From Pseudomonas fluorescens (GTDB lineage: Bacteria; Pseudomonadota; Gammaproteobacteria; Pseudomonadales; Pseudomonadaceae): 64,000 bases of DNA. Under the pieces are notes generated by a model that saw nothing but the letters and a program-made list of their open reading frames with translations, did not search any database and was not told the origin of the DNA. The stretch is taken from assembly GCF_001648775.1 (NCBI RefSeq), contig NZ_LVEJ01000029.1, positions 62,001-126,000 on the forward strand. The letters run 5' to 3'. The position numbers and the translations under genes are program-made. Shown one piece after another: positions 7,905 through 15,974 of this stretch (the stretch's first letter is position 1; the number at the start of each line of letters is the position of its first letter).

Positions 7905-8408
7905 CCCCCTCACCCCAGCCCTCTCCCCCAGGGGGGCGAGGGGGAAGGGAGCCGATCGGGGGCTTTTCAGAACCGGAGTTCACCTCGAGTTTTTCAGGTC
8001 GATGTACCTCGACCAAACAACTCGGTCAGTCCCCTCTCCCCCAAGGGGGCGAGGGGGAAAGGGAGCCGGTCGGGGGCTTTTCAGAACCGGAGTTCACCTC
8101 GAGTTTTTCAGGTCGATGTACCTCGACCAAACAACTCGGTCAGTCCCCTCTCCCCCAAAGGGGGCGAGGGGGAAGGGAGCCGATCGGGGGCTTTTCAGAA
8201 CCGGAGTTCACCTCGAGTTTTTCAGGTCGATGTACCTCGACCAAACAACTCGGTCAGTCCCCTCTCCCCCAAAGGGGGCGAGGGGGAAGGGAGCCGGTCG
8301 GGGGCTTTTCAGGATCTGAGTTCGGCTGGATATTTCAGGTCGATGTACCTCGAATAAACACCTCGGTCAGTCCCCTCTCCCTCCGGGAGAGGGCTAGGGT
8401 GAGGGTGC
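7905..8408. repeat. Tandem array of four 113-114-bp units within a REP-like inverted frame
   Basis: Units start at 7921, 8034, 8148 and 8262, with a partial end at 8375. Units 1-3 are almost identical, differing in short G or A runs and one or two substitutions; unit 4 has a diverged middle. Each unit carries its own small inverted repeat (CTCTCCCCC ... GGGGGCGAGGGGG). The whole array is bounded by CCCTCACCCCAGCCCTCTCC at the left and a nearly complementary GGAGAGGGCTAGGGTGAGGG at the right. Because 114 is divisible by 3, the plus-strand frames stay open across the array, giving spurious frames with PLTPALSPRG-type peptides. A single-copy relative lies at 11590-11769. Confidence 0.93.
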
Positions 8409-8416
8409 TTTTGCTT

Positions 8417-8698
8417 TTAGGCAGCCTGCGAGTAAAAGTCGAGCACGCTAACGCCCGTCAGCAAATCCGTCTCGGGCAAATCCGCATGCTGATGCCCGCC
8501 CAGCGCGCAATACACCAGCCAATGGCGATCCTGAACATTGAAGGCGAGGCTGCCGACGAGGCTTTGCTGTTCGTCGTAAGGGGTAATGAGATAAAGGCGA
8601 TCCTGGTTTTCAGCGTGAAGCATGTCGCGTTCCATGTGTGTTTCGAGGCGCGCAGGGTGGCCTATCCACATGACGATGCCGTGACACAGGACAGCCAT
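8417..8698 (-). CDS. Small conserved hypothetical protein
   Basis: 93 residues from the outermost start; the first Met codons lack clear ribosome sites, and a start at 8635 (MERDMLHAENQDRLYLITPY) giving 72 residues is at least as likely. The downstream part has a compact beta pattern (DRLYLITPYDEQQ, SLVGSLAFNVQDRHWLVYCA) and ends VLDFYSQAA. No signal peptide or known motif. It is convergent with the tandem array and divergent from a small membrane-protein gene. Function unknown. Confidence 0.55.
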   Translation of the reverse strand: MAVLCHGIVMWIGHPARLETHMERDMLHAENQDRLYLITPYDEQQSLVGSLAFNVQDRHWLVYCALGGHQHADLPETDLLTGVSVLDFYSQAA

Positions 8699-8816
8699 CG
8701 GTCGATTGTCAGGTTATTTATCGCAAAGGCTGGGGCAGATGAGGGAGGTTTCGGTAGAATCCGCGCCGCGGTCGTCGGTCTGGCGTCTGCCACACCGGTT
8801 TAGATTGAGGTCTGTG

Positions 8817-9095
8817 ATGTCGCTGCACTTGATGACGCTGTTTACCGCCCATCCCGCCAAATTGATCAACCTGCTGGCGCTGCTGTTGGCGTTTCCCGGC
8901 AGTTGGCTGTTGCACGCCACTCGCCGCCGTGAACAGCGCGCGATGGCCAGCATCGCCGCCCAGCGCCAGGCGCAGCCCAATGCCGAGCCGATGCTGGATT
9001 GGGCGACGTTGCGCATGAACCGGTTTTTCTATCGATTTGGTTTTGCTTGCCTCGCTCTGGCCCTGATCGTCTCCTGGATCAGCACGCGCTTCTAA
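8817..9095 (+). CDS. Small two-helix membrane protein
   Basis: 92 residues from the ATG at 8817, which is preceded by TGAGGTCTGTG; the longer upstream frame has no hydrophobic or coding character. Two hydrophobic segments are visible: LINLLALLLAFPGSWLL near residues 17-33 and FGFACLALALIVSWI near the C-terminus. Between them is a basic, Gln/Arg-rich stretch (HATRRREQRAMASIAAQRQA). Likely inner membrane with both ends on the same side. No family recognised. Ends at a strong terminator. Confidence 0.7.
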   Translation: MSLHLMTLFTAHPAKLINLLALLLAFPGSWLLHATRRREQRAMASIAAQRQAQPNAEPMLDWATLRMNRFFYRFGFACLALALIVSWISTRF

Positions 9096-9107
9096 AGCGC
9101 CAGGCAT

Positions 9108-9136
9108 AAAAAACGGCGCCCGAGGGCGCCGTTTTT
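9108..9136. terminator. Bidirectional intrinsic terminator
   Basis: AAAAAACGGCGCCC GAG GGCGCCGTTTTT: a nine-pair GC stem with A and T tails, between the membrane-protein gene and the convergent acyltransferase gene. Confidence 0.92.
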
Positions 9137-9154
9137 GCGTCTGCTGATAACCAC

Positions 9155-10321
9155 TTACAACGGCAGACCAGCCTTCACGCGGTACTGATTACGCACCGGC
9201 GTCGCATATTGCAGGACCAGATACGGACGATGTTCCTCAGGGCACGCATCCAGTCGGCTCTGCCACTCTTCCTGCGCCTTGGCCAGTTCATCGGCCGGGA
9301 ACACCTCGGCAGCCTTCGGCACATTCAGTTGTGGATCAGCATCAGCCCACTGCGCGTACGCCAGATAGTGCACCGGGAATAACCGGTAACCGCCAAGAAT
9401 CTGCTTGTCCATCTCGACCGCCAATTGCTTGGTGTCTTCGAACCGCTCGCTGATCGGCGCGGCGAAGTTCACGTGCACGCGGCCCTTATAGCCGGTGATG
9501 CCCTTGGCAATGCTCACGTCATCCTCGCCCGGCGCTTTCGCGTAGGTGCCGGTGGTGGCGCGGATGTATAGCTCGCGGGCCTTGGCCTGGTCGCACGGAT
9601 CGTATTCGTAGCTGATCGACACCGGGGTGACGTTCAGCGACTGGATCACTTCACTGAACGGCTCGTCCTTGCGGCTCATGTGGAACATCTTGAGGATCGC
9701 CGACTCGGTGCGGTCATCGCCATCCTTCGCCCGGCCTTCAGCCTGAGCGATCCAGATCGAGGCGCAATCGTTGCGGATCGAGTGGTTGATGTACGCCGAC
9801 AACAGTTGATACGCGGCCATTTTTTCGCGACGGCCGGTGATCGAACGGTGGACGATAAAGCTCTTGTTCAAGCGCATCAGATCGCTGACAAACGGCTTTT
9901 GCAGCAAGTTGTCGCCAATCGCGATACGCGGCGTCGGCAGCCCTGCGTGGTACACGGCGTAGTTGACGAAGGCCGGGTCCATGACGATATCGCGATGGTT
10001 GGCGATGAACAGATACGCGCTGCCCGACTTGAATTGCTCGACACCGGTGTAGGTCACGCCGTCGGTGGCGCGCTCGATGGTGTGGTCGACGTAGGACTCG
10101 ACCTTGTCCTGCAACGTCGCCACCGACGTCACGTCGGCGAACTCACGACGCAGCCGATGGGCTATAAGTGGTTTGAGCATCCAGCCAAAAGCACCGGCAA
10201 AACGCGGGAAGCGGAAGTGGGTGAGGATATCTAGAAACGCCTTGTCGCCGAGCAGTCTTGCCAGTACCACAGGTACTTCGCTGTCGTCGTAAGGTCGGAT
10301 GGCATCGAATTCGCCCATCAT
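9155..10321 (-). CDS. PlsC/PlsB-like glycerophosphate acyltransferase domain protein
   Basis: 388 residues, much longer than PlsC (about 240). An acyltransferase fold is indicated by YLFIANHRDIVMDPAFVNYA near residues 103-122, then a block around NKSFIVHRSITGRREK and IWIAQAEGRAKDGDD, which match the NHxxxxD, substrate (FxxR) and EG motifs of glycerol(phosphate) acyltransferases in order. The first motif reads H-R-D-I-V-M-D, with the second Asp one position later than in the usual HX4D. The N-terminal 100 residues are helical without a clear membrane span. Probably a membrane-surface phospholipid acyltransferase; acyl donor and acceptor cannot be inferred. Monocistronic. Confidence 0.75.
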   Translation of the reverse strand: MMGEFDAIRPYDDSEVPVVLARLLGDKAFLDILTHFRFPRFAGAFGWMLKPLIAHRLRREFADVTSVATLQDKVESYVDHTIERATDGVTYTGVEQFKSGSAYLFIANHRDIVMDPAFVNYAVYHAGLPTPRIAIGDNLLQKPFVSDLMRLNKSFIVHRSITGRREKMAAYQLLSAYINHSIRNDCASIWIAQAEGRAKDGDDRTESAILKMFHMSRKDEPFSEVIQSLNVTPVSISYEYDPCDQAKARELYIRATTGTYAKAPGEDDVSIAKGITGYKGRVHVNFAAPISERFEDTKQLAVEMDKQILGGYRLFPVHYLAYAQWADADPQLNVPKAAEVFPADELAKAQEEWQSRLDACPEEHRPYLVLQYATPVRNQYRVKAGLPL

Positions 10322-10460
10322 GCTCTCTTGTTAGAAACGGCTAGGGTAAGTAAAGGTTTTGATCGAAAACCAACGGGGCACGGTCTGAAAAGGTAGCCAG
10401 ACAAAAATAGCCCTGCAAATAGACCGGCGATTATACGCACAAGTCACTTGGGAGACCGCG

Positions 10461-10643
10461 ATGCTGGAAACCGAGCGCTACGAATGTCCGTATTGTGGTG
10501 AGCAAGCTGAAGCGGTTCTGGATTTGTCGGCTGGGGATCAGACCTACATAGAGGATTGCCCTGTGTGCTGTAGGCCGATCACGTTCACGCTGCAAACCGA
10601 TGGTCATGAATGGATGCTCGAAGTCCACAGCGAAAACGAGTGA
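10461..10643 (+). CDS. CPXCG-type small zinc-ribbon protein
   Basis: 60 residues with two knuckles: CPYCG at residues 9-13 and CPVCC at about 34-38, a pattern expected to bind one Zn2+. This is the short CPXCG motif-containing cysteine-rich family. The ATG follows GGAGACCGCG. The C-terminus is acidic (HEWMLEVHSENE). The next gene starts 9 bp after its stop, so the two are cotranscribed. Molecular role unknown; zinc ribbons of this size usually contact nucleic acid or protein. Confidence 0.85.
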   Translation: MLETERYECPYCGEQAEAVLDLSAGDQTYIEDCPVCCRPITFTLQTDGHEWMLEVHSENE

Positions 10644-10652
10644 GGCGCGCCC

Positions 10653-10913
10653 ATGCAGCGAATCTACGAGCCGGAAAACCTGATGGAAGGCGAAATGCTC
10701 AAGGGCATGCTCGCCAGCGAGGGCATCGAAGCGCATCTGGTGGGCCGCGATTTGCTCGGCGGCACCGGTGAGCTGCCGATCTTCGGCCTGCTCGGGCTGT
10801 CGGTGGATAACGATCAGGCCGAGTACGCCCGCGAGCTGATCACCGCGTACAATGCCGCGCTGCCGCTGCCCGGCGATGAACCGGAGAGCTTCCCCGGAAC
10901 GCTGGTCTGTTAG
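10653..10913 (+). CDS. DUF2007 family protein
   Basis: 86 residues: starts MQRIYEPENLMEGEMLKGML, then EGIEAHLVGRDLLGGTGELP and a C-terminal YARELITAYN helix. This is the DUF2007 (putative signal-transducing) fold: a small alpha/beta unit recalling PII-like ferredoxin folds, with the family's hydrophobic middle (IFGLLGLSV). It is cytosolic and paired with the zinc-ribbon gene. Function not established. It is followed after 36 bp by the YedK-like gene, which may belong to the same transcript. Confidence 0.85.
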   Translation: MQRIYEPENLMEGEMLKGMLASEGIEAHLVGRDLLGGTGELPIFGLLGLSVDNDQAEYARELITAYNAALPLPGDEPESFPGTLVC

Positions 10914-10949
10914 GCTGAGCTTCGTTTTACTTCAGAGTCGTGTTGCCCC

Positions 10950-11573
10950 ATGTGTGGACGTTATGCCCTGTTTCGCTGGAACCGCGATTTCGCGGCCCTG
11001 CCAGGTTTTCCCGCCGATCAGCAGGCGCAGTGGAACATTTCCCCCAATGATTCGGTGTTGATGCTGCGTGCCGGTGAAACCGGTGAGCGCACGCTGGCCC
11101 GTGCCCGTTGGGGGCTGACGCCGCCGTGGTTGACCGATCTGTCGAAAACCCCGGCGCATGCCCGGGCGGAAACCGTGGCGGAACAACCGATGTTCCGAGA
11201 AGCGCTGCGTCTGCGCCGCTGCCTGCTGCCGGCCAACGGTTTTTATGAATGGCGCGGGACCCAGCGCAAACGCCCGTACTGGCTGACGCCGGGGGAGGGC
11301 GCTTCGCTGTTTTTCGCGGCGATCTGGGAGGCGTATCCGGTGCAGGAGCAGGTGTGGCTGAGCACTGCGGTGATTACGCAACCGGCGTCGAGTCAGCGGC
11401 GGCCGTTGATTCTCGATGAGGCGGGGCAGGCGGCGTGGCTAGATCCCGAGACGCCGTTGCATGTGTTGCAGGGGTTGCTGGCCAGTGAACCGGCCGTGTT
11501 GCGGGAGAGGGTGTTGGCGAATCTGATCAATGATCCGAAACTCAATGGGCCTGAGTGCCTGACCCCGGGTTAA
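10950..11573 (+). CDS. yedK: SOS response-associated peptidase (YedK/HMCES, abasic-site crosslinking)
   Basis: 207 residues, typical length. The defining N-terminus MCGRYALF places Cys2 as the residue that, after Met removal, forms a thiazolidine crosslink to abasic sites in single-stranded DNA. Downstream, PANGFYEWRG carries the conserved Glu, and WGLTPPW and STAVITQPAS match conserved family blocks (the usual active-site His is replaced or lies elsewhere in this alignment, which I could not resolve). Expected role: shielding abasic sites at replication forks. No LexA box was recognised upstream. Confidence 0.9.
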   Translation: MCGRYALFRWNRDFAALPGFPADQQAQWNISPNDSVLMLRAGETGERTLARARWGLTPPWLTDLSKTPAHARAETVAEQPMFREALRLRRCLLPANGFYEWRGTQRKRPYWLTPGEGASLFFAAIWEAYPVQEQVWLSTAVITQPASSQRRPLILDEAGQAAWLDPETPLHVLQGLLASEPAVLRERVLANLINDPKLNGPECLTPG

Positions 11574-11589
11574 AGCCTGTAGATCAAAA

Positions 11590-11769
11590 GCCCCTCACCC
11601 TAACCCTCTCCCAGAGGGAGAGGGGACTGACCGAGTTGTCTACCGTCATGCATCGACCTGAAAAATCGTGGCGATTATGGATTCGGTGAAAAGCGTTCAA
11701 GTCGGTGTACTTCGTCAATATCCCCCAATCAGTCCCCTCTCCCTCTGGGAGAGGGTTAGGGTGAGGGTG
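11590..11769. repeat. REP-like inverted element, single copy
   Basis: CCCCTCACCCTAACCCTCTC at the left and its complement at the right (11732-11769) enclose about 105 bp that include ACTGACCGAGTTG and a degenerate version of the CATCGACCTGAAAAA segment. It is the same family as the 7905-8408 array but without tandem expansion. It lies between the convergent YedK-like and chemoreceptor genes. Confidence 0.9.
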
Positions 11770-11780
11770 CTTTTCGCTTT

Positions 11781-13922
11781 TCAGACCTTGAACTGATTGA
11801 TCAACCGCCGCTGTTGCTCCGCCAGTTTGGTCAAATCCGCACTCGCCGAGCTCGACTCATCCGCGCCGCCCGCCACTTCATTGGCCACTTGCCCGATATT
11901 GATCACGTTACGGTTGATGTCATCCGCCACCGCGCTCTGCTCTTCTGCGGCACTGGCGATCTGCGTGTTCATGTCGTTGATCACCGACACGGCTTGAGTA
12001 ATCGTCTCCAGCGCCTGCGCCGCTTTCGCCGCATGCTGCACGCTTTCGTCGGTGCGGTTCTGGCTGTCTTCCATGACCCGCACCACATCGCGAGTGCCCT
12101 GCTGCAGTTGCTGAATCATGCTCTGGATTTCTTCGGTGGCTTTCTGGGTTTTCTGCGCCAGATTGCGCACTTCATCCGCCACCACGGCAAAGCCGCGACC
12201 CTGCTCGCCGGCACGCGCCGCTTCAATCGCCGCGTTCAGCGCCAGCAGGTTGGTCTGCTCGGCAATCCCGCGAATCGCCGTGAGGATCGCGTTGATGTTC
12301 TCGCTGTCCTTGGCCAGGGTCTGCACCACATCGACAGCCTTGCCGATTTCCAGCGCCAGCACGCCGATCGAGTTCGAGGTGTCACGAACGATCTGCATGC
12401 CCTGACTCGCCGCCTGATCGGCATGGCTGGCCGCTTGCGCAGCCTGCGTGGCGTTGCGCGCGACGTCCTGCGCGGTGGCGGTCATTTCCTGCACCGCCGT
12501 GGCGACCTGATCAATCTCGGCCATCTGTTTCTGAATACCGATGTTGGTGCGAATCGCGATGTCAGCGGTGTGTTCCGAGGAATCACTGACGCTCTGCACC
12601 GATGTCACCACCTGCGTGATCATCGCCTGCAATTTGGCCAAAAACGTGTTGAAGCCCTTGGCGATCGAGCCCAATTCATCGCTGCGATCACTGCTCAAAC
12701 GACGCGTCAGGTCACCTTCACCTTGAGCAATGTCATTGAGCATCGCGACCATTTGCTTCAGCGGTCGGGCGATGCCGTGGCCGACCAGCCAGATCACCAG
12801 CAAGCCGAGGCCGGCGATGAGCAGACCGACCATGGCCATGCCGAAGGTGTCGGATTTGCGTTGGGCATCGAGGTCGGCCTGTAGCTTTTGCAGGTCAGCC
12901 ATAACGGCGTTCAAAGGCAATTGCAGCATCAATGTCCAGCGTGCGTCGGTCTGGCCGATACCGAATGGCAGGTACAGCTCGATGCGGCCCTTGTCCTTGT
13001 TGACCGAGTAGGTCACTTCGCCGCGCTTGAGATTGGCCATGTTGGCAATCTGCTCCGCGTCGAGGATGTCGCTGACCTTTTCGCCAAACTTGCTCGGGTC
13101 CTTGGTGTAGGCAACGATCCGGCCATTGCCGCCGATCAGGGCCATTTGCCCGGCGCCGCTGTACAGCTTCTGGTTGGCGCCGAGGAGCATTTCCTGAATG
13201 AAGTTCACTGACAAGTCGGCGCCGACAATGCCCTGGAAGGCGCCGTTGAGCATGATCGGTTCAATGAAGGAGGCGAGCATGACGACCTTGTCGCCGACCT
13301 TGTACGGCGCCGGATCGATCACGCAGGATTTTTTGTTTTCTTTCGAGCACAGGTAGTACTCGCTGGCGCGCACGCCGGTGGAGAGGACTTTCTGGTCATC
13401 GACGTCGACCAGTTTGTCGAGGCCGAGGGTGCCGTCATCGTTGCGGAACCACCACGGCAGGAAGCGCCCGTTGGCCGCATCGATGCCGACCACGCTGGTG
13501 CCGACGTAGGCCGCGTCATTGTGGTCGAGGGCGTTTTTTTCCCAGCCGATGTAGGTGCCGAGAATCTTCGGGTTCTTTTCGACGTTCTCTTTGATCAGGC
13601 TGATCAGTTGCTCGCGGCTGACGCTCAGGCGCGGCTGGCCATCGGTGCCGGGCGTGCCGAGCAGGGCGTTGACCCGCACCAGGCCGCCGGCAATCAGCAG
13701 CGGCGCTTCGAGTTCGCGCTGGATCTGGCTGACCTGGGTTTGCGCCAGCGAGGTCAGGCGTTGTTCGATGACTTGCTCGAACTGCGCCTGGGTGCGCTGT
13801 TGCACCATTTCTTGCGTGCGTGCACCGGAGAACAGCGCATACAGGACCAGCGCGGCCACCACGCTGAGCACGATGGCGCCGGCCAGGGCGGCAACGGAAA
13901 ACTGGATCGACTTGAACTTCAT
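11781..13922 (-). CDS. Methyl-accepting chemotaxis protein
   Basis: 713 residues from the ATG at 13922 (MKFKSIQFS), preceded by GGAGCTCCC; the frame runs 73 codons further upstream but without a membrane start. Domains in order: transmembrane helix 1 (about 10-32), a roughly 340-residue periplasmic sensor that looks like a double-Cache domain (LGTYIGWEKNA, GRFLPWWF, YKVGDKVVMLASFIEPIM), transmembrane helix 2 (LLIAGLGLLVIWLVG), HAMP, and a cytoplasmic signalling domain with the hairpin tip GIAEQTNLLALNAAIEAARA. It should pass ligand binding to CheW/CheA. The ligand is unknown; the Cache fold favours amino or organic acids. Confidence 0.92.
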   Translation of the reverse strand: MKFKSIQFSVAALAGAIVLSVVAALVLYALFSGARTQEMVQQRTQAQFEQVIEQRLTSLAQTQVSQIQRELEAPLLIAGGLVRVNALLGTPGTDGQPRLSVSREQLISLIKENVEKNPKILGTYIGWEKNALDHNDAAYVGTSVVGIDAANGRFLPWWFRNDDGTLGLDKLVDVDDQKVLSTGVRASEYYLCSKENKKSCVIDPAPYKVGDKVVMLASFIEPIMLNGAFQGIVGADLSVNFIQEMLLGANQKLYSGAGQMALIGGNGRIVAYTKDPSKFGEKVSDILDAEQIANMANLKRGEVTYSVNKDKGRIELYLPFGIGQTDARWTLMLQLPLNAVMADLQKLQADLDAQRKSDTFGMAMVGLLIAGLGLLVIWLVGHGIARPLKQMVAMLNDIAQGEGDLTRRLSSDRSDELGSIAKGFNTFLAKLQAMITQVVTSVQSVSDSSEHTADIAIRTNIGIQKQMAEIDQVATAVQEMTATAQDVARNATQAAQAASHADQAASQGMQIVRDTSNSIGVLALEIGKAVDVVQTLAKDSENINAILTAIRGIAEQTNLLALNAAIEAARAGEQGRGFAVVADEVRNLAQKTQKATEEIQSMIQQLQQGTRDVVRVMEDSQNRTDESVQHAAKAAQALETITQAVSVINDMNTQIASAAEEQSAVADDINRNVINIGQVANEVAGGADESSSASADLTKLAEQQRRLINQFKV

Positions 13923-14183
13923 GGGAGCTCCGCACGCAAGAGGACGTCTGCGCTGATGTATCGGCAGCAGGCATTGCGCCATGAGTGCGAACCGGTGGAG
14001 TTGAACGTCAATGTCGCAAATGGATCGGTGCGCGACGCAGTGGCAGGGGGCGGGCGCCCGGTATGAATTTTTTACGACAGCCATGGTGGGAAACGTCTGA
14101 AAGTCGCTGCAGCAGGTCCGTTGTATCTGGCGTCGATACAATTACCCGCCTAGGATACGCGCAGGTTTTCAGGGAGCTTTTGA

Positions 14184-15002
14184 ATGAACAAGATTTTGGT
14201 TGTAAGTGCACTGAGCGCAGCGCTGTTGCTGGCCGGTTGTCAGTCGGTCAACACCACCAGCGGCGGTGCCGTGGGGGTGGAGCGCAAGCAGTACATGTTC
14301 AGCATGCTGTCCTCGCAAGAGGTCGACCAGATGTATGCCCAGTCGTATCAGAAGACCGTCGGCGAGGCGTCCAGCAAGGGTGTGCTGGACAAAACCAGTC
14401 CTGAGGCCAAGCGGGTACAGGCGATTGCCAACCGCCTGATCGCTCAGGCGCCGAACTTCCGTCCGGATGCCGCGCAATGGCAGTGGGAAGTCAATCTGAT
14501 CAAGAGCGACGAGCTCAACGCCAACTGCGGGCCTGGCGGCAAGATCATTTTCTACACCGGGCTGATCGACAGCCTGAAACTGACCGACGATGAAATCGCC
14601 GCGGTCATGGGCCATGAAATCGCCCACGCCCTGCGCGAGCACGGTCGTGAAGCGATGTCCAAGGCGTACGGCATTGAAATGGCCAAGCAGGGCGCGGGTG
14701 CGTTGCTCGGTCTGGGGCAGGACAGTCTGGCGCTGGCCGACACCGTGGCCAACTACGGCATGACCTTGCCGAACAGCCGCGCCAACGAAAACGAAGCTGA
14801 CTTGATCGGCCTGGAACTGGCCGCACGTGCCGGTTACAACCCGAACGCCGCGATCACCTTGTGGAACAAGATGAGCAAGGCGTCGGAAGGTGCACCGCCG
14901 GAGTTCATGAGCACTCACCCGGCCTCGGCCAGCCGGATTGCCTCGTTGCAGGCGGCGATTCCGAAGGTTATGCCGCTGTACGAACAGGCCCCGAAGTCCT
15001 GA
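14184..15002 (+). CDS. M48-family metalloprotease lipoprotein
   Basis: 272 residues. Signal and lipobox MNKILVVSALSAALLLAGC give a lipid-anchored periplasmic protein. The zinc motif HEIAHALREH (HExxH) lies near residue 147, followed by the third-ligand region NENEADLIGLELAA about 60 residues later, typical of the M48 BepA/LoiP-type proteases involved in envelope protein quality control. Unlike BepA there is no TPR tail; at this length it resembles LoiP/YcaL. AGGGAGCTTTTGA forms the ribosome site. A repeat element follows the stop. Confidence 0.92.
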   Translation: MNKILVVSALSAALLLAGCQSVNTTSGGAVGVERKQYMFSMLSSQEVDQMYAQSYQKTVGEASSKGVLDKTSPEAKRVQAIANRLIAQAPNFRPDAAQWQWEVNLIKSDELNANCGPGGKIIFYTGLIDSLKLTDDEIAAVMGHEIAHALREHGREAMSKAYGIEMAKQGAGALLGLGQDSLALADTVANYGMTLPNSRANENEADLIGLELAARAGYNPNAAITLWNKMSKASEGAPPEFMSTHPASASRIASLQAAIPKVMPLYEQAPKS

Positions 15003-15010
15003 GTCGGTGA

Positions 15011-15113
15011 GCATTCCCACGCTCTGCGTGGGAATGCCTCAAGGGACGCTCGGCGTTCCAAGCGGGACGCAGAGCGTCCCCGGCTGCATTCCCACGCAGA
15101 GCGAGGGAACGAT
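15011..15113. repeat. Palindromic repeat of the GCATTCCCACGC family
   Basis: Three inverted units: CATTCCCACGCTCTGCGTGG at the left, GGGACGCTCGGCGTTCC/GGGACGCAGAGCGTCCC in the middle and ATTCCCACGCAGAGCGAGGG at the right. It is a second, unrelated palindromic family common in Pseudomonas, placed between the convergent M48 protease and GDT1-type exporter genes. Confidence 0.85.
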
Positions 15114-15126
15114 CCTTCTCTCAGGG

Positions 15127-15711
15127 TTAAACCCAGCCACTGCTCTGCATTGCTTTGTACACCGCAACGATTGCCAGAATCATGAATGCCGAAGCCGCGA
15201 GGCGACGGATCAGGGTCAGTGGCAATTTGTCGGCGGCAAAGTTACCTGCCAGCACCACCGGTACGTTGGCAATCAACATGCCCGCCGTGGTACCGATAAT
15301 CACCAGCCACAGATCCGGGTATTGCGCCGCGAGCATGACCGTGGCGACCTGGGTCTTGTCACCCATTTCCGCCAGGAAGAATGCAATCAGCGTGGTCAGG
15401 AACGGCCCGAATTTGCGTGCGGTGCTGGTTTCATCGTCATCCATTTTGTCCGGAACCAGCGTCCACAGCGCCGTGGCCGTGAAACTCGCGGCGAGAATCC
15501 AGTGCAGTGTCGCATTCGAGAAGAAACTGCCGAACCAGGCGCCTACCGCACCGGCTGCTGCGTGGTTGGCCAGGGTCGCGGCGACAATACCGGCAATGAT
15601 CGGCCAGGGTTTGCGGAAGCGAGCGGCGAGAATCAGCGCGAGCAGTTGCGTCTTGTCGCCGATTTCGGCCAAGGCAACGATTGCGGTGGGAACGAGTAAC
15701 GAGTCCAGCAT
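15127..15711 (-). CDS. TMEM165/GDT1-family Mn2+/Ca2+ exporter
   Basis: 194 residues from MLDSLLVPTA; the much longer frame continuing upstream is the untranslated leader. Two copies of the family signature E-x-G-D-K-T are present: ALAEIGDKTQLLAL (near residue 15) and FLAEMGDKTQVATV (near 115), each in a three-helix repeat, six helices in all. UPF0016/GDT1 proteins export Mn2+ (bacterial members) or exchange Ca2+/Mn2+ for protons. The 5' leader looks like a yybP-ykoY riboswitch, which independently supports manganese. AGGA of the ribosome site sits in a small AGGAAAATCCT hairpin. Confidence 0.92.
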   Translation of the reverse strand: MLDSLLVPTAIVALAEIGDKTQLLALILAARFRKPWPIIAGIVAATLANHAAAGAVGAWFGSFFSNATLHWILAASFTATALWTLVPDKMDDDETSTARKFGPFLTTLIAFFLAEMGDKTQVATVMLAAQYPDLWLVIIGTTAGMLIANVPVVLAGNFAADKLPLTLIRRLAASAFMILAIVAVYKAMQSSGWV

Positions 15712-15729
15712 CAGGATTTTCCTAAGGGG

Positions 15730-15945
15730 CGGGTCGACACGGCTATGACACGTACAGCCTTCCCGCCCCGGGTAAGGTGTGCGTGTCATAGGTCTTGTCA
15801 AACCCTGCGATCCGTCTGCTGCGGACGCTTGGGTCGCATACGCCATGATCTGAGGATCAAGTATGTTGACGTATGCCGGACGAGCTTGGCGCTCGTGGGA
15901 GACTACTCCCCTAGGACGGAGCGGATTCTGCCTAGGCAAATCCGA
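15730..15945 (-). ncRNA. yybP-ykoY (Mn2+) riboswitch leader
   Basis: On the minus strand the leader begins with CCTAGGGGAGTAGTCTCCC, then GAGCGCCAAGCTC, then CATACGTCAACATACTTG followed by a hairpin returning to GGCGTATG, and later TTTGACAAGACCTATGACAC and CACACCTTACCCGGGGCGGG. The GGGGAGUAG loop and the CGUCAACAUACU segment are the conserved landmarks of this class as I remember it. It ends just before the ribosome site of the GDT1-family gene, the classic target. Boundaries are approximate. A CGGATTTGCCTAGGCAGAAT-type hairpin lies just upstream (15920-15945). Confidence 0.82.
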
Positions 15946-15974
15946 TTGAGCAAGCCTCTTTTTTAAAAGAGGTT

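Noticed and set aside
7905..8408. CRISPR array
   Set aside because: Whole 114-bp units repeat with no unique spacers; no cas genes nearby.
7823..8803. Long plus-strand open frames through the tandem array
   Set aside because: The unit length is a multiple of 3, so the plus-strand frames stay open; peptides of the PLTPALSPRG type are a known artefact of this repeat.
12888..13211. Plus-strand open frames within the chemoreceptor
   Set aside because: Antisense shadows without ribosome site.
13923..14141. N-terminal extension of the chemoreceptor
   Set aside because: Adds 73 residues before the natural membrane start MKFKSIQFS, which has its own GGAG site.
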